Shown here piece after piece: positions 27,027 through 36,508 of a stretch of 64,000 bases of DNA. Numbering within the stretch: the first letter of the stretch is position 1; each line of letters starts with the position of its first letter. Source of the stretch: Meridianimarinicoccus marinus (lineage in GTDB: Bacteria; Pseudomonadota; Alphaproteobacteria; Rhodobacterales; Rhodobacteraceae). The notes under the pieces are model-generated. The model saw only the letters and a program-made list of their open reading frames with translations, was not told the origin of the DNA and ran no database searches. Both the position numbers and the translations under genes were made by a program. Location: contig NZ_JBFBVU010000020.1 of assembly GCF_040689105.1 (NCBI RefSeq), forward strand, positions 1 to 64,000. Reading direction: 5' to 3'.

Positions 27027-28183
27027 CCCGGATTGACGCGGACTGGCTGGTGGACCCGGCGGCACGCGCGGTTTGTGCGGCCCTGACCGGGGCCGGACAC
27101 AGGATCTTTTTTGTCGGCGGCTGCGTGCGCAATACGCTGCTGGGCCGCCCGGTCAGTGATCTGGATCTGGCCACCGATGCACGACCCGAACAGACCGAGG
27201 CTGCTGCTGCCGCCGCCGGGTTGAAATCGGTACCGACCGGCAAGGATCACGGCACCATCACGCTGGTCGTCGCGGGGCAGGGCTTCGAGGTCACCACCTT
27301 TCGCCATGACATCGAAACCGATGGCCGTCACGCGGTGGTGCGGTTCTCGGACCGGCTGGAAGACGATGCGGCGCGGCGCGATTTCACCATGAACGCGCTC
27401 TACGCCACGCCTGATGGTCAGGTGATCGATCCCGTGGGCGGGCTGGACGACCTGCGCGTCAGACGCCTGCGCTTCATCGGCGACGCCGATCAGCGCATTG
27501 CCGAGGACTACCTGCGTATCCTGCGGTTCTTCCGGTTTCATGCGTGGTACGCCGACCCAATGGGTGGCATGGATGCCGAGGCTCTGGCCGCCTGCGCCGC
27601 CGGGGCCGAAGGGCTGGACCGGCTGGCGGCGGAACGGGTGGGGCAGGAGATGCTGAAACTTCTCGCTGCCCCCGACCCCGGCCCCGCCGTGGCGGCGATG
27701 GAACAGGCGGGGATCCTGTCCCGCGTGCTGCCCGGCGCGACGGCCCGCGCGCTGCCGGTGCTGATCCACCTGGAAGGTGATTTGCCCGCCGATCCACTGC
27801 GCCGCCTTGCGGTGCTGGGGGGCCAGGATGTGGCGGCCCGGTTGCGGCTCAGCCGGACTCAGGTCCGCCGGTTGGACCTGTTGCAACAGAGGCTGGCCGA
27901 TCCGCGTCCGGTGGCCGAACTGGCCTATCGTCATGGCCCCGACGCCGCGCGCAACATCGCCCTGCTGCTGGCCGCCAGCCTGGAACAACCCCTGCCCGCA
28001 ACGCTGGAGGCCGATCTGGCACAGGGCGCTGCGGCCCGCTTCCCGATCAGCGCTGCCGACCTGATGCCCCGGCTTCAGGGCAAGGCCCTGGGCGAGGCCC
28101 TGGCCGCGCTTGAGGCACGTTGGATTGCATCGGGATTCTCCCTGGACAAATCCGCTCTGCTGCAATTGCCCGAGGCGGGCTGA
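27023..28183 (+). CDS. cca: CCA tRNA nucleotidyltransferase
   Basis: A 386-residue class II nucleotidyltransferase of the CCA-adding/poly(A) polymerase superfamily. The GG and DxD catalytic motifs are in FFVGGCVRNTLL and SDLDLATDA. RRDFTMNALY and the RRR-type helix IAEDYLRILRFFRFH follow. It starts with GTG, overlapping the Nudix stop as GTGA. It repairs or adds the 3' CCA of tRNAs. Confidence 0.92.
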   Translation: MTRIDADWLVDPAARAVCAALTGAGHRIFFVGGCVRNTLLGRPVSDLDLATDARPEQTEAAAAAAGLKSVPTGKDHGTITLVVAGQGFEVTTFRHDIETDGRHAVVRFSDRLEDDAARRDFTMNALYATPDGQVIDPVGGLDDLRVRRLRFIGDADQRIAEDYLRILRFFRFHAWYADPMGGMDAEALAACAAGAEGLDRLAAERVGQEMLKLLAAPDPGPAVAAMEQAGILSRVLPGATARALPVLIHLEGDLPADPLRRLAVLGGQDVAARLRLSRTQVRRLDLLQQRLADPRPVAELAYRHGPDAARNIALLLAASLEQPLPATLEADLAQGAAARFPISAADLMPRLQGKALGEALAALEARWIASGFSLDKSALLQLPEAG

Positions 28184-28293
28184 GCGGCCTTTCGCACGTC
28201 TCCGGCCAATGCCCCCGCAGCCCCCGGTTTCCCAAGACCCGGTTTCGGGCTAGATCTGAGGCATTGTCTTTCCCATTGGCAGGCCTGCCCCCC

Positions 28294-30147
28294 GTGTTCC
28301 GGTACTTTGAAAATCTGGTCGATCCCTATGTGGAGTATGCAGAGGTCGACGCCCCGCCGCGTCGGCTCTGGCCGTTTCTGCGCGACTACTCGCGACCGTT
28401 CCGGCGGGTGTTCGTGGTGGCGGCGGTGCTGTCCATCATTGTGGCGGCGGTCGAGGTCGGGCTGATCTATTACATGGGTCGGATCGTCGATCTGCTGTCG
28501 GGCGGGTCACCGGGCGAGGTCTGGCAGGCGCATCGCTTCGAATTGATCGCTATCGCCCTGTTCATCGTGTTCCTGCGGCCGGTGGTGCAGGGGCTGGACG
28601 TGATGCTGCTGAACAACGGCATCCTGCCCAACTATGGCACGCTTTTTCGCTGGCGCGCGCATCGGCAGGTGCTGCGCCAGTCGGTGGGCTGGTTCGAGAA
28701 CGATTTCGCGGGCCGCATCGCCAACCGCATCATGCAGGCCCCCCCGGCTGCGGGCGAGGCGGTGTTCCAGGTCTTCGACGCGCTGACCTTCTCGTTGGCC
28801 TATCTGATCGGGGCGGCGGTGCTTCTGGCCGAGGCCGACCTGCGGCTGGCGGTGCCGTTGCTGATCTGGTTCGGGTTCTATGTGGCGCTGGTGCGCTGGA
28901 CCGTGATCCATGTCGGCCCGGCGTCGCAGGCGGCCTCAGACGCGCGATCGATGACCACCGGTCGGGTGGTGGACAGCTACGCCAATATCCATTCGGTCAA
29001 GCTGTTCGCCCATCACGACCGCGAGTTGGAGTATGCCAAGGAGGCCATCGAGGAAACCCGGCGGACCTTCATTCGCGAAATGCGGGTGTTCACGATCATG
29101 GATGTGGCGCTGACGGTGCTGAACGGCCTGCTGATCGTCGGGGTGGTCGGCTGGGCCTTCGTGCTGTGGATGCAGGGCACCGCCAGCGTCGGTGTGGTGG
29201 CGGCAGCCACGGCGCTGACCCTGCGCCTGAACGCGATGACCGGCTGGATCATGTGGGCGGTCAGCACCTTCTTCAGGTCGCTGGGCATCGTCGCCGAGGG
29301 GTTGGATACCATTGCCCAGCCGATCACCCTGCTGGATGCCCCCGACGCGCAGCCCCTTCAATTGCGCGCGGGCGAGATTGCGGTGCACAGCCTGAGCCAC
29401 CACTACGGACGCGGTAGCGGCGGGCTGAACAAGGTCAGCTTCACCTTGAAACCAGGCGAGAAGGTCGGCCTGGTGGGGCGCTCGGGCGCCGGGAAATCAA
29501 CGCTGGTCAAGCTGTTGCTGCGGTTCTACGAACCCGAGGGCGGGCGCATCGAGATCGACGGGCAGGACATTGCCCGCGTCACACAGGACAGCCTGCGGGC
29601 GCAGATCGGCATGGTGCAACAGGACAGCAGCCTGCTGCACCGCTCGGTGCGCGACAACATCCTGTATGGCCGTCCCGACGCCAGCGAGGCCGAGATGATC
29701 GCCGCCGCACGCCGGGCCGAGGCGCATGACTTCATCCTTGGTCTGCAGGACCCGGAAGGCCGACGCGGCTATGCGGCCCATGTGGGCGAGCGCGGGGTAA
29801 AACTGTCAGGCGGGCAGCGGCAGCGCATCGCGCTGGCCCGGGTGATCCTGAAAGATGCACCGATCCTCGTGCTGGACGAGGCCACCAGCGCGCTCGACAG
29901 CGAGGTCGAGGCCGCCATTCAGGACACGCTGTACGGCATGATGGAGGGCAAGACGGTGATCGCCATTGCGCATCGCCTGTCCACCATCGCCCGGATGGAC
30001 CGCATTCTGGTGCTGGAGGACGGCACCATTGCCGAAGAGGGCAGCCATGCGGCGCTTTTGGCGCGCGGTGGGTTGTACGCGGGGTTCTGGGCGCGGCAAT
30101 CGGGAGGGTTTCTGGGAACCGACCCGGATGCGAAAGCTGTGTCATGA
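28294..30147 (+). CDS. ABC exporter half-transporter (membrane plus ATPase), first of a pair
   Basis: About 617 residues. The transmembrane domain has spans from VFVVAAVLSIIVAAVEVGLI onward. The nucleotide-binding domain has Walker A GRSGAGKS, signature LSGGQRQR, Walker B ILVLDEATSALDSE and H-loop AIAHRLSTI. I chose the GTG at 28294 because it starts the VFRYFENLVDPY segment, which parallels the LGALIDPFAP opening of the partner; upstream in-frame sequence looks non-coding. It overlaps the partner gene by four bases. It probably forms a heterodimeric lipid or drug exporter. Confidence 0.88.
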   Translation: MFRYFENLVDPYVEYAEVDAPPRRLWPFLRDYSRPFRRVFVVAAVLSIIVAAVEVGLIYYMGRIVDLLSGGSPGEVWQAHRFELIAIALFIVFLRPVVQGLDVMLLNNGILPNYGTLFRWRAHRQVLRQSVGWFENDFAGRIANRIMQAPPAAGEAVFQVFDALTFSLAYLIGAAVLLAEADLRLAVPLLIWFGFYVALVRWTVIHVGPASQAASDARSMTTGRVVDSYANIHSVKLFAHHDRELEYAKEAIEETRRTFIREMRVFTIMDVALTVLNGLLIVGVVGWAFVLWMQGTASVGVVAAATALTLRLNAMTGWIMWAVSTFFRSLGIVAEGLDTIAQPITLLDAPDAQPLQLRAGEIAVHSLSHHYGRGSGGLNKVSFTLKPGEKVGLVGRSGAGKSTLVKLLLRFYEPEGGRIEIDGQDIARVTQDSLRAQIGMVQQDSSLLHRSVRDNILYGRPDASEAEMIAAARRAEAHDFILGLQDPEGRRGYAAHVGERGVKLSGGQRQRIALARVILKDAPILVLDEATSALDSEVEAAIQDTLYGMMEGKTVIAIAHRLSTIARMDRILVLEDGTIAEEGSHAALLARGGLYAGFWARQSGGFLGTDPDAKAVS

Positions 30148-32018
30148 CGATGACCATCGACATCCTGTCCCGGCGCATGGGGCTGCATCGGCTGGGCGCC
30201 CTGATCGATCCATTTGCCCCGTCCGAGGGGCCGCCGCCGCGTCAGCTGTGGCCGTTTCTGCGCTGGTGCCTGCACGGCACCACCCCGCATCTTGCCCTGG
30301 CGGCGGCCATCGCCGGGCTGGCGGGCGGGCTGGAGGTTCTCAACGCCGTGCTTCTGGGCGTGGTCATCGACACCGCGCTGGATCATGGCGCAGAGGGGCT
30401 GTTTGCCGCCCATTGGCCGCTGCTGGTCGGCGTGGCGCTGGTGATTCTGCTGGTGCGGCCGCTGATCCTAGGCATCTCCTCGGCGATGCAGACGGTGGTG
30501 ATCGCGCCCAATGTCAGCACCCTGGCGCTGAGCCGGCTGCACAAATGGACATTGGGGCAGGCGGTGACCTTTTTCGACAATGATTTCGCTGGCCGGATCT
30601 CGCAGAAAGAGATGCAGTGCAGCCGCGCCGTGGCCGATGTGACCGTGGAATGCCTGAACACGGTGGTGTTTGCGCTGGCCTCGCTGCTGGCGGCGGCGGT
30701 GGTCCTGATCGCGATCGACTGGCGGATTGCGGCGCTGCTGACCCTGTGGATCGCGGGCTACCTGAAATTCATCTCGTGGTGGCTGCCGAAGATCCGCAGC
30801 CGGGCGGCGGGCCGGGCCGGGGCGCGGGCGGCGGCTTCGGGGCTGGTGGTGGACACGATTTCCAACATGCGCACAGTGAAGCTGTTCGCCAATGATCCGC
30901 TGGAAGACGGCAAGGCGATGGCGGCAATTGCGGGCTACCGGGCCAAGGCGCTGACCTTCGGCTATGCCTCGACGTTGTTCCGCTCGTCGCTGATGGCCAT
31001 TGCCGGGGTGGTGCCGGTGCTGCTGGTGGGCGGGGTGCTGTACTTCTGGTCGCGCGGCAGCGCCACCCCCGGCGATATCGCGGCGGCGGGCACCATCGCG
31101 ATCCGCATTTCGCAGATGACCGGCTGGGTCAGTTTCACGCTGATGGGGATTTACGCCAATCTGGGCGAGATCGAGGACGGGATGCGCACCCTGTCGCCCC
31201 CGCACACGCTGACCGACGCGCCGGGAGCCCCCGATCTGCCTGCCTCGGCGGCCGATCTGCGCTTTGACGGGGTCAGCTTTGCCTATGGTCGGGCGCGCGG
31301 AGGGGTGTCGGGCATCGATCTGGCCCTGCGTCCGGGCGAAAAGGTCGGGATCGTCGGCGCCTCGGGAGCGGGAAAATCGACGCTGGTCAGCCTGCTGCTG
31401 CGCCTGCACGACGTGGAGGAGGGCCGGGTTCTGGTCGGCGGGCAGGACGTACGCGCGGTGACGCAGGCCAGCCTGCGCCGCCAGATCGCCATGGTCACGC
31501 AGGAAACCGCGCTGTTCAACCGCTCGGCCCGCGAGAACATCCTCTATGGCCGCCCCGCGGCCAGCGAGGGCGAAATGATCGCAGCGGCGCGCCGGGCCGA
31601 GGCGCATGAGTTCATCCTCGGGCTGGAGGATCACAATGGCCGGCGGGGCTATGACGCCCATCTGGGCGAGCGCGGCGTGAAACTGTCGGGCGGCCAGCGC
31701 CAGCGCATCGCCCTGGCCCGCGCCATCCTGAAGGATGCGCCGATCCTGGTGCTGGACGAGGCGACCTCGGCGCTGGACAGCGAGGTCGAGGCGGCGATCC
31801 AGCACGCGCTGGATCAGGTCATGGAGGGCAAGACCGTTCTGGCCATCGCGCATCGGCTGTCGACGCTGGCGCAGATGGACCGGATCGTGGTGCTGGAGGC
31901 CGGGCAGATCGTGGAAACCGGGCCGCATGAGGTGCTGTTGGCGAGGAACGGCCTGTATGCGCGCTATTGGCGGCGGCAGTCGGGCGGGTTCATCTGCCCT
32001 CCCGACGCCGCGGAGTGA
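30144..32018 (+). CDS. ABC exporter half-transporter, second of a pair
   Basis: A 624-residue paralogue of the preceding gene with the same layout. It opens LGALIDPFAPSEGPPPRQLW. Six spans are followed by Walker A GASGAGKS, signature LSGGQRQR and Walker B ILVLDEATSALDSE. Both partners keep consensus ATPase motifs, unlike many heterodimers with one degenerate site. The near-identical motif spacing suggests local duplication. A roseobacter-type repeat begins 22 bases after its stop. Confidence 0.9.
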   Translation: MTMTIDILSRRMGLHRLGALIDPFAPSEGPPPRQLWPFLRWCLHGTTPHLALAAAIAGLAGGLEVLNAVLLGVVIDTALDHGAEGLFAAHWPLLVGVALVILLVRPLILGISSAMQTVVIAPNVSTLALSRLHKWTLGQAVTFFDNDFAGRISQKEMQCSRAVADVTVECLNTVVFALASLLAAAVVLIAIDWRIAALLTLWIAGYLKFISWWLPKIRSRAAGRAGARAAASGLVVDTISNMRTVKLFANDPLEDGKAMAAIAGYRAKALTFGYASTLFRSSLMAIAGVVPVLLVGGVLYFWSRGSATPGDIAAAGTIAIRISQMTGWVSFTLMGIYANLGEIEDGMRTLSPPHTLTDAPGAPDLPASAADLRFDGVSFAYGRARGGVSGIDLALRPGEKVGIVGASGAGKSTLVSLLLRLHDVEEGRVLVGGQDVRAVTQASLRRQIAMVTQETALFNRSARENILYGRPAASEGEMIAAARRAEAHEFILGLEDHNGRRGYDAHLGERGVKLSGGQRQRIALARAILKDAPILVLDEATSALDSEVEAAIQHALDQVMEGKTVLAIAHRLSTLAQMDRIVVLEAGQIVETGPHEVLLARNGLYARYWRRQSGGFICPPDAAE

Positions 32019-32039
32019 AAGGGCCGGCAGAGTATTCTT

Positions 32040-32072
32040 GCCTCCGGCGGGAGTACTTTTACCAAGAAAAAG
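32040..32072 (+). repeat. Short intergenic repeat, copy 1
   Basis: A 33-base element beginning GCCTCCGGCGGGAGTA and ending in an A-rich run. It matches copy 2 at 40411-40443 in 28 of 33 positions. CTCC and GGAG inside it can form a small hairpin. It lies 22 bases after the ABC exporter stop codon. I recall very similar elements scattered after genes in Rhodobacteraceae genomes. Confidence 0.7.
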
Positions 32073-32111
32073 GCCGTTTCCGGCATCGCCGCACTGGGGT
32101 AGAGACGCGCC

Positions 32112-33329
32112 ATGACAGAAGTGACAATCAGCCGTTTGGGGCATCTGGGCGACGGGATCGCCGAAGATGGCACCCTTGTCCCCCTGAGCTTGCCGGGCGA
32201 GGTGGTCATGGGCGAGGTGACCGGCGGGCGCATGGAGGCGCCGGCCATCGTGACACCGTCGGCGGAGCGCGTGGCGGCACCGTGTCGGCATTTTCCGGCC
32301 TGTGGCGGCTGCGGATTGCAGCATGGCGCGGATGGATTCGTCGCCGAATGGAAAGAAGGCGTGGTGCGGGCGGCGCTGGCGGCGCGCAAGGTCGCGGCTG
32401 AGTTTCGGCCGATCGTGACCTCGCCCGCGCGGTCGCGGCGCCGGGCGGTGCTGTCGGGACGGCGGACCAAGAAGGGTGCTTTGGTCGGATTTCACGCGCG
32501 CCGGTCCGATACGGTGATCGAGGTGCCCGAATGCCAACTGGTGACGCCCGCGATCCTGGCCGTGAGCGAGACCCTGATCGAGATGACGCGGGCGGGCGGA
32601 TCGCGCAAGGGCGAGATCGCCTTCACCGTCACCGAAACCGAAGGCGGGCTGGATGTGGCCGCAACCGGGGGCAAGCCCATGGACCCGGCGCTGTTCGCCG
32701 ATATGGTGGGGCTGGCCCATGCGGGGCGCCTGGCGCGGCTGAGCTGGAACGGCGAGCCGGTGGTGACCCTGAGAACGCCGCAGGTCGATTTTGACGGGAT
32801 CGCGGTGACCCTGCCACCGGGCGCGTTTCTGCAGGCCACGGTGGCGGGAGAGGCCGCCCTGCGCGCCGGGGTGACGCAAGCCGTGGGCGCGGCGCGCCGG
32901 ATTGCCGATCTGTTTGCGGGCTGTGGCACCTTTGCCCTGCCCCTGGCGCGGCGGGCGCAAGTGCATGCGGTGGAGGGCGACGGCGCGATGATCGCCGCGC
33001 TGGATGCGGGCTGGCGCGCCGGGCAAGACCTGCACGCGGTGTCGGGCGAGGTGCGCGACCTGTTTCGCCGTCCGTTGATGGCCGCCGATCTGAAGCGATT
33101 CGATGCCGTGGCCATCGATCCGCCGCGCGCAGGCGCGCAGGCGCAGGTGGCGGAACTGGCGGCCTCGACCGTGCCGGTGGTGGCGGCGGTGTCCTGCAAC
33201 CCGGTCAGCTTTGCCCGCGATGCCGAGGTCCTGATCGCGGCGGGCTTCGGTCTGGACTGGGTACAGGTGGTCGACCAGTTCCGCTGGTCGCCGCATGTGG
33301 AACTGGTGGCGCGACTCTCACGCGATTGA
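32112..33329 (+). CDS. RNA m5U methyltransferase (RumA/RlmD family)
   Basis: A 405-residue class I SAM-dependent RNA uracil-5-methyltransferase. The iron-sulfur cysteines are C58, C64 and C67 (CRHFPACGGCGLQ) and C141 (VPECQL). The SAM region is IADLFAGCGTFALPLA, and the catalytic cysteine C362 sits in VSCNPVSFARD. A TRAM-like N terminus is present in shortened form. The likely target is a 23S rRNA uridine; a tRNA target is possible in alphaproteobacteria. Confidence 0.88.
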   Translation: MTEVTISRLGHLGDGIAEDGTLVPLSLPGEVVMGEVTGGRMEAPAIVTPSAERVAAPCRHFPACGGCGLQHGADGFVAEWKEGVVRAALAARKVAAEFRPIVTSPARSRRRAVLSGRRTKKGALVGFHARRSDTVIEVPECQLVTPAILAVSETLIEMTRAGGSRKGEIAFTVTETEGGLDVAATGGKPMDPALFADMVGLAHAGRLARLSWNGEPVVTLRTPQVDFDGIAVTLPPGAFLQATVAGEAALRAGVTQAVGAARRIADLFAGCGTFALPLARRAQVHAVEGDGAMIAALDAGWRAGQDLHAVSGEVRDLFRRPLMAADLKRFDAVAIDPPRAGAQAQVAELAASTVPVVAAVSCNPVSFARDAEVLIAAGFGLDWVQVVDQFRWSPHVELVARLSRD

Positions 33330-33413
33330 TTTGAGGTCGGGGCTTGGCGGCCAGCCGGCAGCGCCCATATAGGCCGTGCTGCCCCTGCACTGGACTGGAA
33401 CTGGAGCTTTGAC

Positions 33414-34202
<789 letters not shown>

Positions 34203-34274
34203 GGCTTCCTTCGCGGCCCGCGTCGCCCTATGTTGGTGCTGCGTAAGAAAACAACAGTCGAGCAGGCTTATCAC

Positions 34275-34769
34275 ATGCGCATATTATTGACCGTACTGCT
34301 GCTTTTCGGTGTGCTCAGCACATCGGCGTGCAGTTCCTCTAAGTTCAAATCCTATGACGGGCCCGAGGTGACGCAGCTGTTCATCTCGAAAGAGAATCGC
34401 AAGCTGTACCTGCTGAACGGCAAGGACATCCTGGCGGATTACGACATCAAGCTGGGGTTCGCGCCGCAGGGCCACAAGCAGATGCGCGGGGACGGGCGGA
34501 CGCCGGAAGGCTTCTACCTGATCAACCGCCGCAATCCCAACAGCAGCTATCACCTGTCGTTGGGCATTTCCTATCCCAACCGCCGCGATGTCGAGGCGGC
34601 CAAATCGGTCGGGCTGGATCCCGGCGGGGATATCTTCATCCATGGGGCCAACAGCAAGGGGCCGAACGGCGGCGACTGGACCGCCGGGTGCATTGCAGTG
34701 AAGGACAGCGAGATCGAAGAGATCTACGCGATGGTGAAGGACGGCACGCCGATCTACATCGCGCCGTGA
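34275..34769 (+). CDS. L,D-transpeptidase (YkuD fold) lipoprotein
   Basis: A 164-residue envelope protein. The signal ends in the lipobox LSTSAC, so it is probably lipid-anchored. The catalytic histidine and cysteine are in DIFIHGANSKG and WTAGCIAV. It would cross-link peptidoglycan through meso-diaminopimelate or process such links. Start at 34275 was chosen because it directly precedes the signal. A second YkuD-fold enzyme and a CAP lipoprotein are encoded nearby. Confidence 0.88.
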   Translation: MRILLTVLLLFGVLSTSACSSSKFKSYDGPEVTQLFISKENRKLYLLNGKDILADYDIKLGFAPQGHKQMRGDGRTPEGFYLINRRNPNSSYHLSLGISYPNRRDVEAAKSVGLDPGGDIFIHGANSKGPNGGDWTAGCIAVKDSEIEEIYAMVKDGTPIYIAP

Positions 34770-34816
34770 CGCGGCGCGTGTGGGGCGGGTCGCCCTGACC
34801 CCCAGAAGATCCGGAT

Positions 34817-34841
34817 ATCGCGCCCCTTGGGGCGCGATTTT
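34817..34841 (+). terminator. Rho-independent terminator after the L,D-transpeptidase gene
   Basis: A perfect 10-bp inverted repeat ATCGCGCCCC / GGGGCGCGAT with a minimal loop, running into TTTT on the plus strand. It lies between two convergent genes and probably ends transcription of the L,D-transpeptidase gene. Confidence 0.8.
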
Positions 34842-34845
34842 CGGT

Positions 34846-35361
34846 TCAGAACCCGGCGCTTGGGGCCACGCCGCCGCCGGCACTGCCCAGCGTGATGCAC
34901 CACCAGATCAGTCCGGAATTGTCCTGTTTCCAGCCAAAGCCCATGTCGGTGGCGGCGGGGTCAAGGATCTCGTCGCCCCAGGCGCCATCGTCGACCCAGG
35001 CGGCAAGGGTTTCCAGCTCGGTCTCGTAGGACTGGGAATAGATCTCGGCCACCAGCGCACCGTTGTAGCCCGACCGCGCCACCCGGTTGTAGGGGTTCGA
35101 ACGATCGGATCCATAGGACCAGGCCCGGCCCTGCCGCGACATATCGTTGGCATGGGTCTCGGCGGCCGAGGTCAGCTGTGCATTCAGGCGCAGGGGCGGG
35201 GCCCCCTTGCCGGCGCGCAGCGCATTGACCGAATCAAGCATCCGGTACTGAACTTCGGCCTTGTCGCCGGCGCGCAGCACATAGACCCCGGACTTGTTCA
35301 CGCTGGGGCCTGTGTCACAGGCGGCCAAAGCCAGCATTACCAGAAAGGCACGGCGCTTCAT
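34846..35361 (-). CDS. CAP-domain (SCP/PR1-like) lipoprotein
   Basis: A 171-residue protein with a short lipoprotein signal (MKRRAFLVMLALAAC). The CAP domain has SAAETHANDMSRQGRAWSYG, which holds a CAP-type histidine, and ends with DMGFGWKQDNSGLIWWCITLG. Bacterial CAP lipoproteins are envelope-located; biochemical roles are mostly unknown. It lies between two L,D-transpeptidase genes, suggesting a cell-wall role. Confidence 0.83.
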   Translation of the reverse strand: MKRRAFLVMLALAACDTGPSVNKSGVYVLRAGDKAEVQYRMLDSVNALRAGKGAPPLRLNAQLTSAAETHANDMSRQGRAWSYGSDRSNPYNRVARSGYNGALVAEIYSQSYETELETLAAWVDDGAWGDEILDPAATDMGFGWKQDNSGLIWWCITLGSAGGGVAPSAGF

Positions 35362-35505
35362 CTTGATCCTCCGTCAGGTCCCGAATCCCTACCGCGCATC
35401 CGGAAGCAACACAAACAGTCTGACGGATTTACGGCGAGTTGATTTGAGGATGTTTCGCCCCAACACTATAGAAGACGCAAGAGAACCCTTGAGAGTTGGA
35501 AGCAA

Positions 35506-36099
35506 ATGTCACAATCGAGCAATAGAGACGTGAAACGGCGCCAGCTGTTGATGATGACAGCAGGCTTTGTCGCCACCCCGGCGATTCTGCGGGCCCAGGA
35601 CGGCGGCCTGCCGCTGGACGAAGAGGAAGCCCCGGTCAAGCGCAACGTGTCCGGATTCCGCGCCCACACGTGGCAGCCGTACTTCGACAGCCTGAGAAAC
35701 GGCGCGATTCTGGTCGATACCAAGTCGCGCACCCTGCACTACTGGTCCGATGACGAGACGATCGTGCGGGTCTATCCCACGTCGGTGCCGCTGTCCGAGG
35801 AACTGACGCGGCGCGGCCGCACCAGCGTGACCCAGAAGGTCGAAGGCCCCGGCTGGGCGCCGACGCCATCGATGAAAAAGCGCAATCCGGAGTGGCCCGA
35901 CTACGTGCCGCCGGGCCCCGACAACCCCCTTGGCACCCATGCGCTGTACCTGTCTTGGAAATATTATCGCATCCACGGCACCCATGACACGCGCAAGATC
36001 GGGCGGCAGTCGTCGAACGGCTGCATCGGGCTTTACAACGAAGATATCGCCGAACTTTTCGAGCTGGCGAAGGTCGGAACACAGGTTCTGCTTATCTGA
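35506..36099 (+). CDS. L,D-transpeptidase (YkuD fold) with twin-arginine-like signal
   Basis: A 197-residue exported protein. The N terminus VKRRQLLMMTAGFVATPAIL looks like a twin-arginine signal. The catalytic block is YRIHGTHDTRKIGRQSSNGC, with histidine and cysteine in the expected spacing, followed by IGLYNEDIAELF. It belongs to the ErfK/YbiS/YcfS/YnhG group that makes 3-3 cross-links or attaches proteins to peptidoglycan. It is divergent from the CAP lipoprotein gene. Confidence 0.9.
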   Translation: MSQSSNRDVKRRQLLMMTAGFVATPAILRAQDGGLPLDEEEAPVKRNVSGFRAHTWQPYFDSLRNGAILVDTKSRTLHYWSDDETIVRVYPTSVPLSEELTRRGRTSVTQKVEGPGWAPTPSMKKRNPEWPDYVPPGPDNPLGTHALYLSWKYYRIHGTHDTRKIGRQSSNGCIGLYNEDIAELFELAKVGTQVLLI

Positions 36100-36139
36100 G
36101 GCGGAATTGCATCACCTCGTTGATTGTGCGTAACTTCTG

Positions 36140-36168
36140 TTGCGTTGGCCGGAAATCCACGGCTATAG
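36140..36168 (+). promoter_or_regulatory. Candidate sigma-70 promoter of the small exported protein gene
   Basis: TTGCGT (36140-36145), a 17-base spacer and CTATAG (36163-36168) lie about 75 bases upstream of the ATG at 36245. This leaves a leader of roughly 70 bases. The -10 box is imperfect. Confidence 0.4.
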
Positions 36169-36244
36169 GATTCACACGAGGTACAGTTTTCCGTCGTCCG
36201 TAGTCCTCAATCATTTCAGCGGGCGGCAACTACTGGAGGTCAAC

Positions 36245-36427
36245 ATGAAGAAACTTGCACTTGCCGCCGCACTCGCAGTTACCGCATCCACCGCAGCTTA
36301 CGCTGGCGGCCTGGAAGAGCCGGTTGTCGAGCCTGTCATCATCGAAGAAGATACGTCGGGTTCGGGCGGCGCATGGGTTATCCCCGTGGTCCTGCTGGCC
36401 CTGATCGGTGCCGCAGCTGCTTCCTAA
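36245..36427 (+). CDS. Small exported membrane protein, unknown function
   Basis: A 60-residue protein: a signal sequence (MKKLALAAALAVTASTAAYA), a short acidic linker (GGLEEPVVEPVIIEEDTSGS) and a C-terminal hydrophobic segment (AWVIPVVLLALIGAAAAS). The Shine-Dalgarno TGGAGGTC is strong, and a perfect terminator follows 20 bases after the stop, so this is a complete monocistronic gene. I do not recognise the family. Confidence 0.75.
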   Translation: MKKLALAAALAVTASTAAYAGGLEEPVVEPVIIEEDTSGSGGAWVIPVVLLALIGAAAAS

Positions 36428-36447
36428 TCCTTAGGAACACGAATGCA

Positions 36448-36475
36448 AAAGGGCGGCCCCAACGGGCCGCCCTTT
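36448..36475. terminator. Bidirectional Rho-independent terminator
   Basis: A 12-bp perfect stem AAAGGGCGGCCC / GGGCCGCCCTTT with loop CAAC, T-rich on both strands. It ends the small exported protein gene on the plus strand and hemH on the minus strand. Confidence 0.85.
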
Positions 36476-36508
36476 ACATTTTCAGGGCGCGGAAACGCGC
36501 CGCGCGGG

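Noticed and set aside
30468..33296. Very long minus-strand open frame (over 900 codons)
   Set aside because: It lies opposite the ABC exporter and RNA methyltransferase genes. It is rich in His, Arg and Gln, as expected for antisense frames in high-GC DNA, and has no family resemblance.
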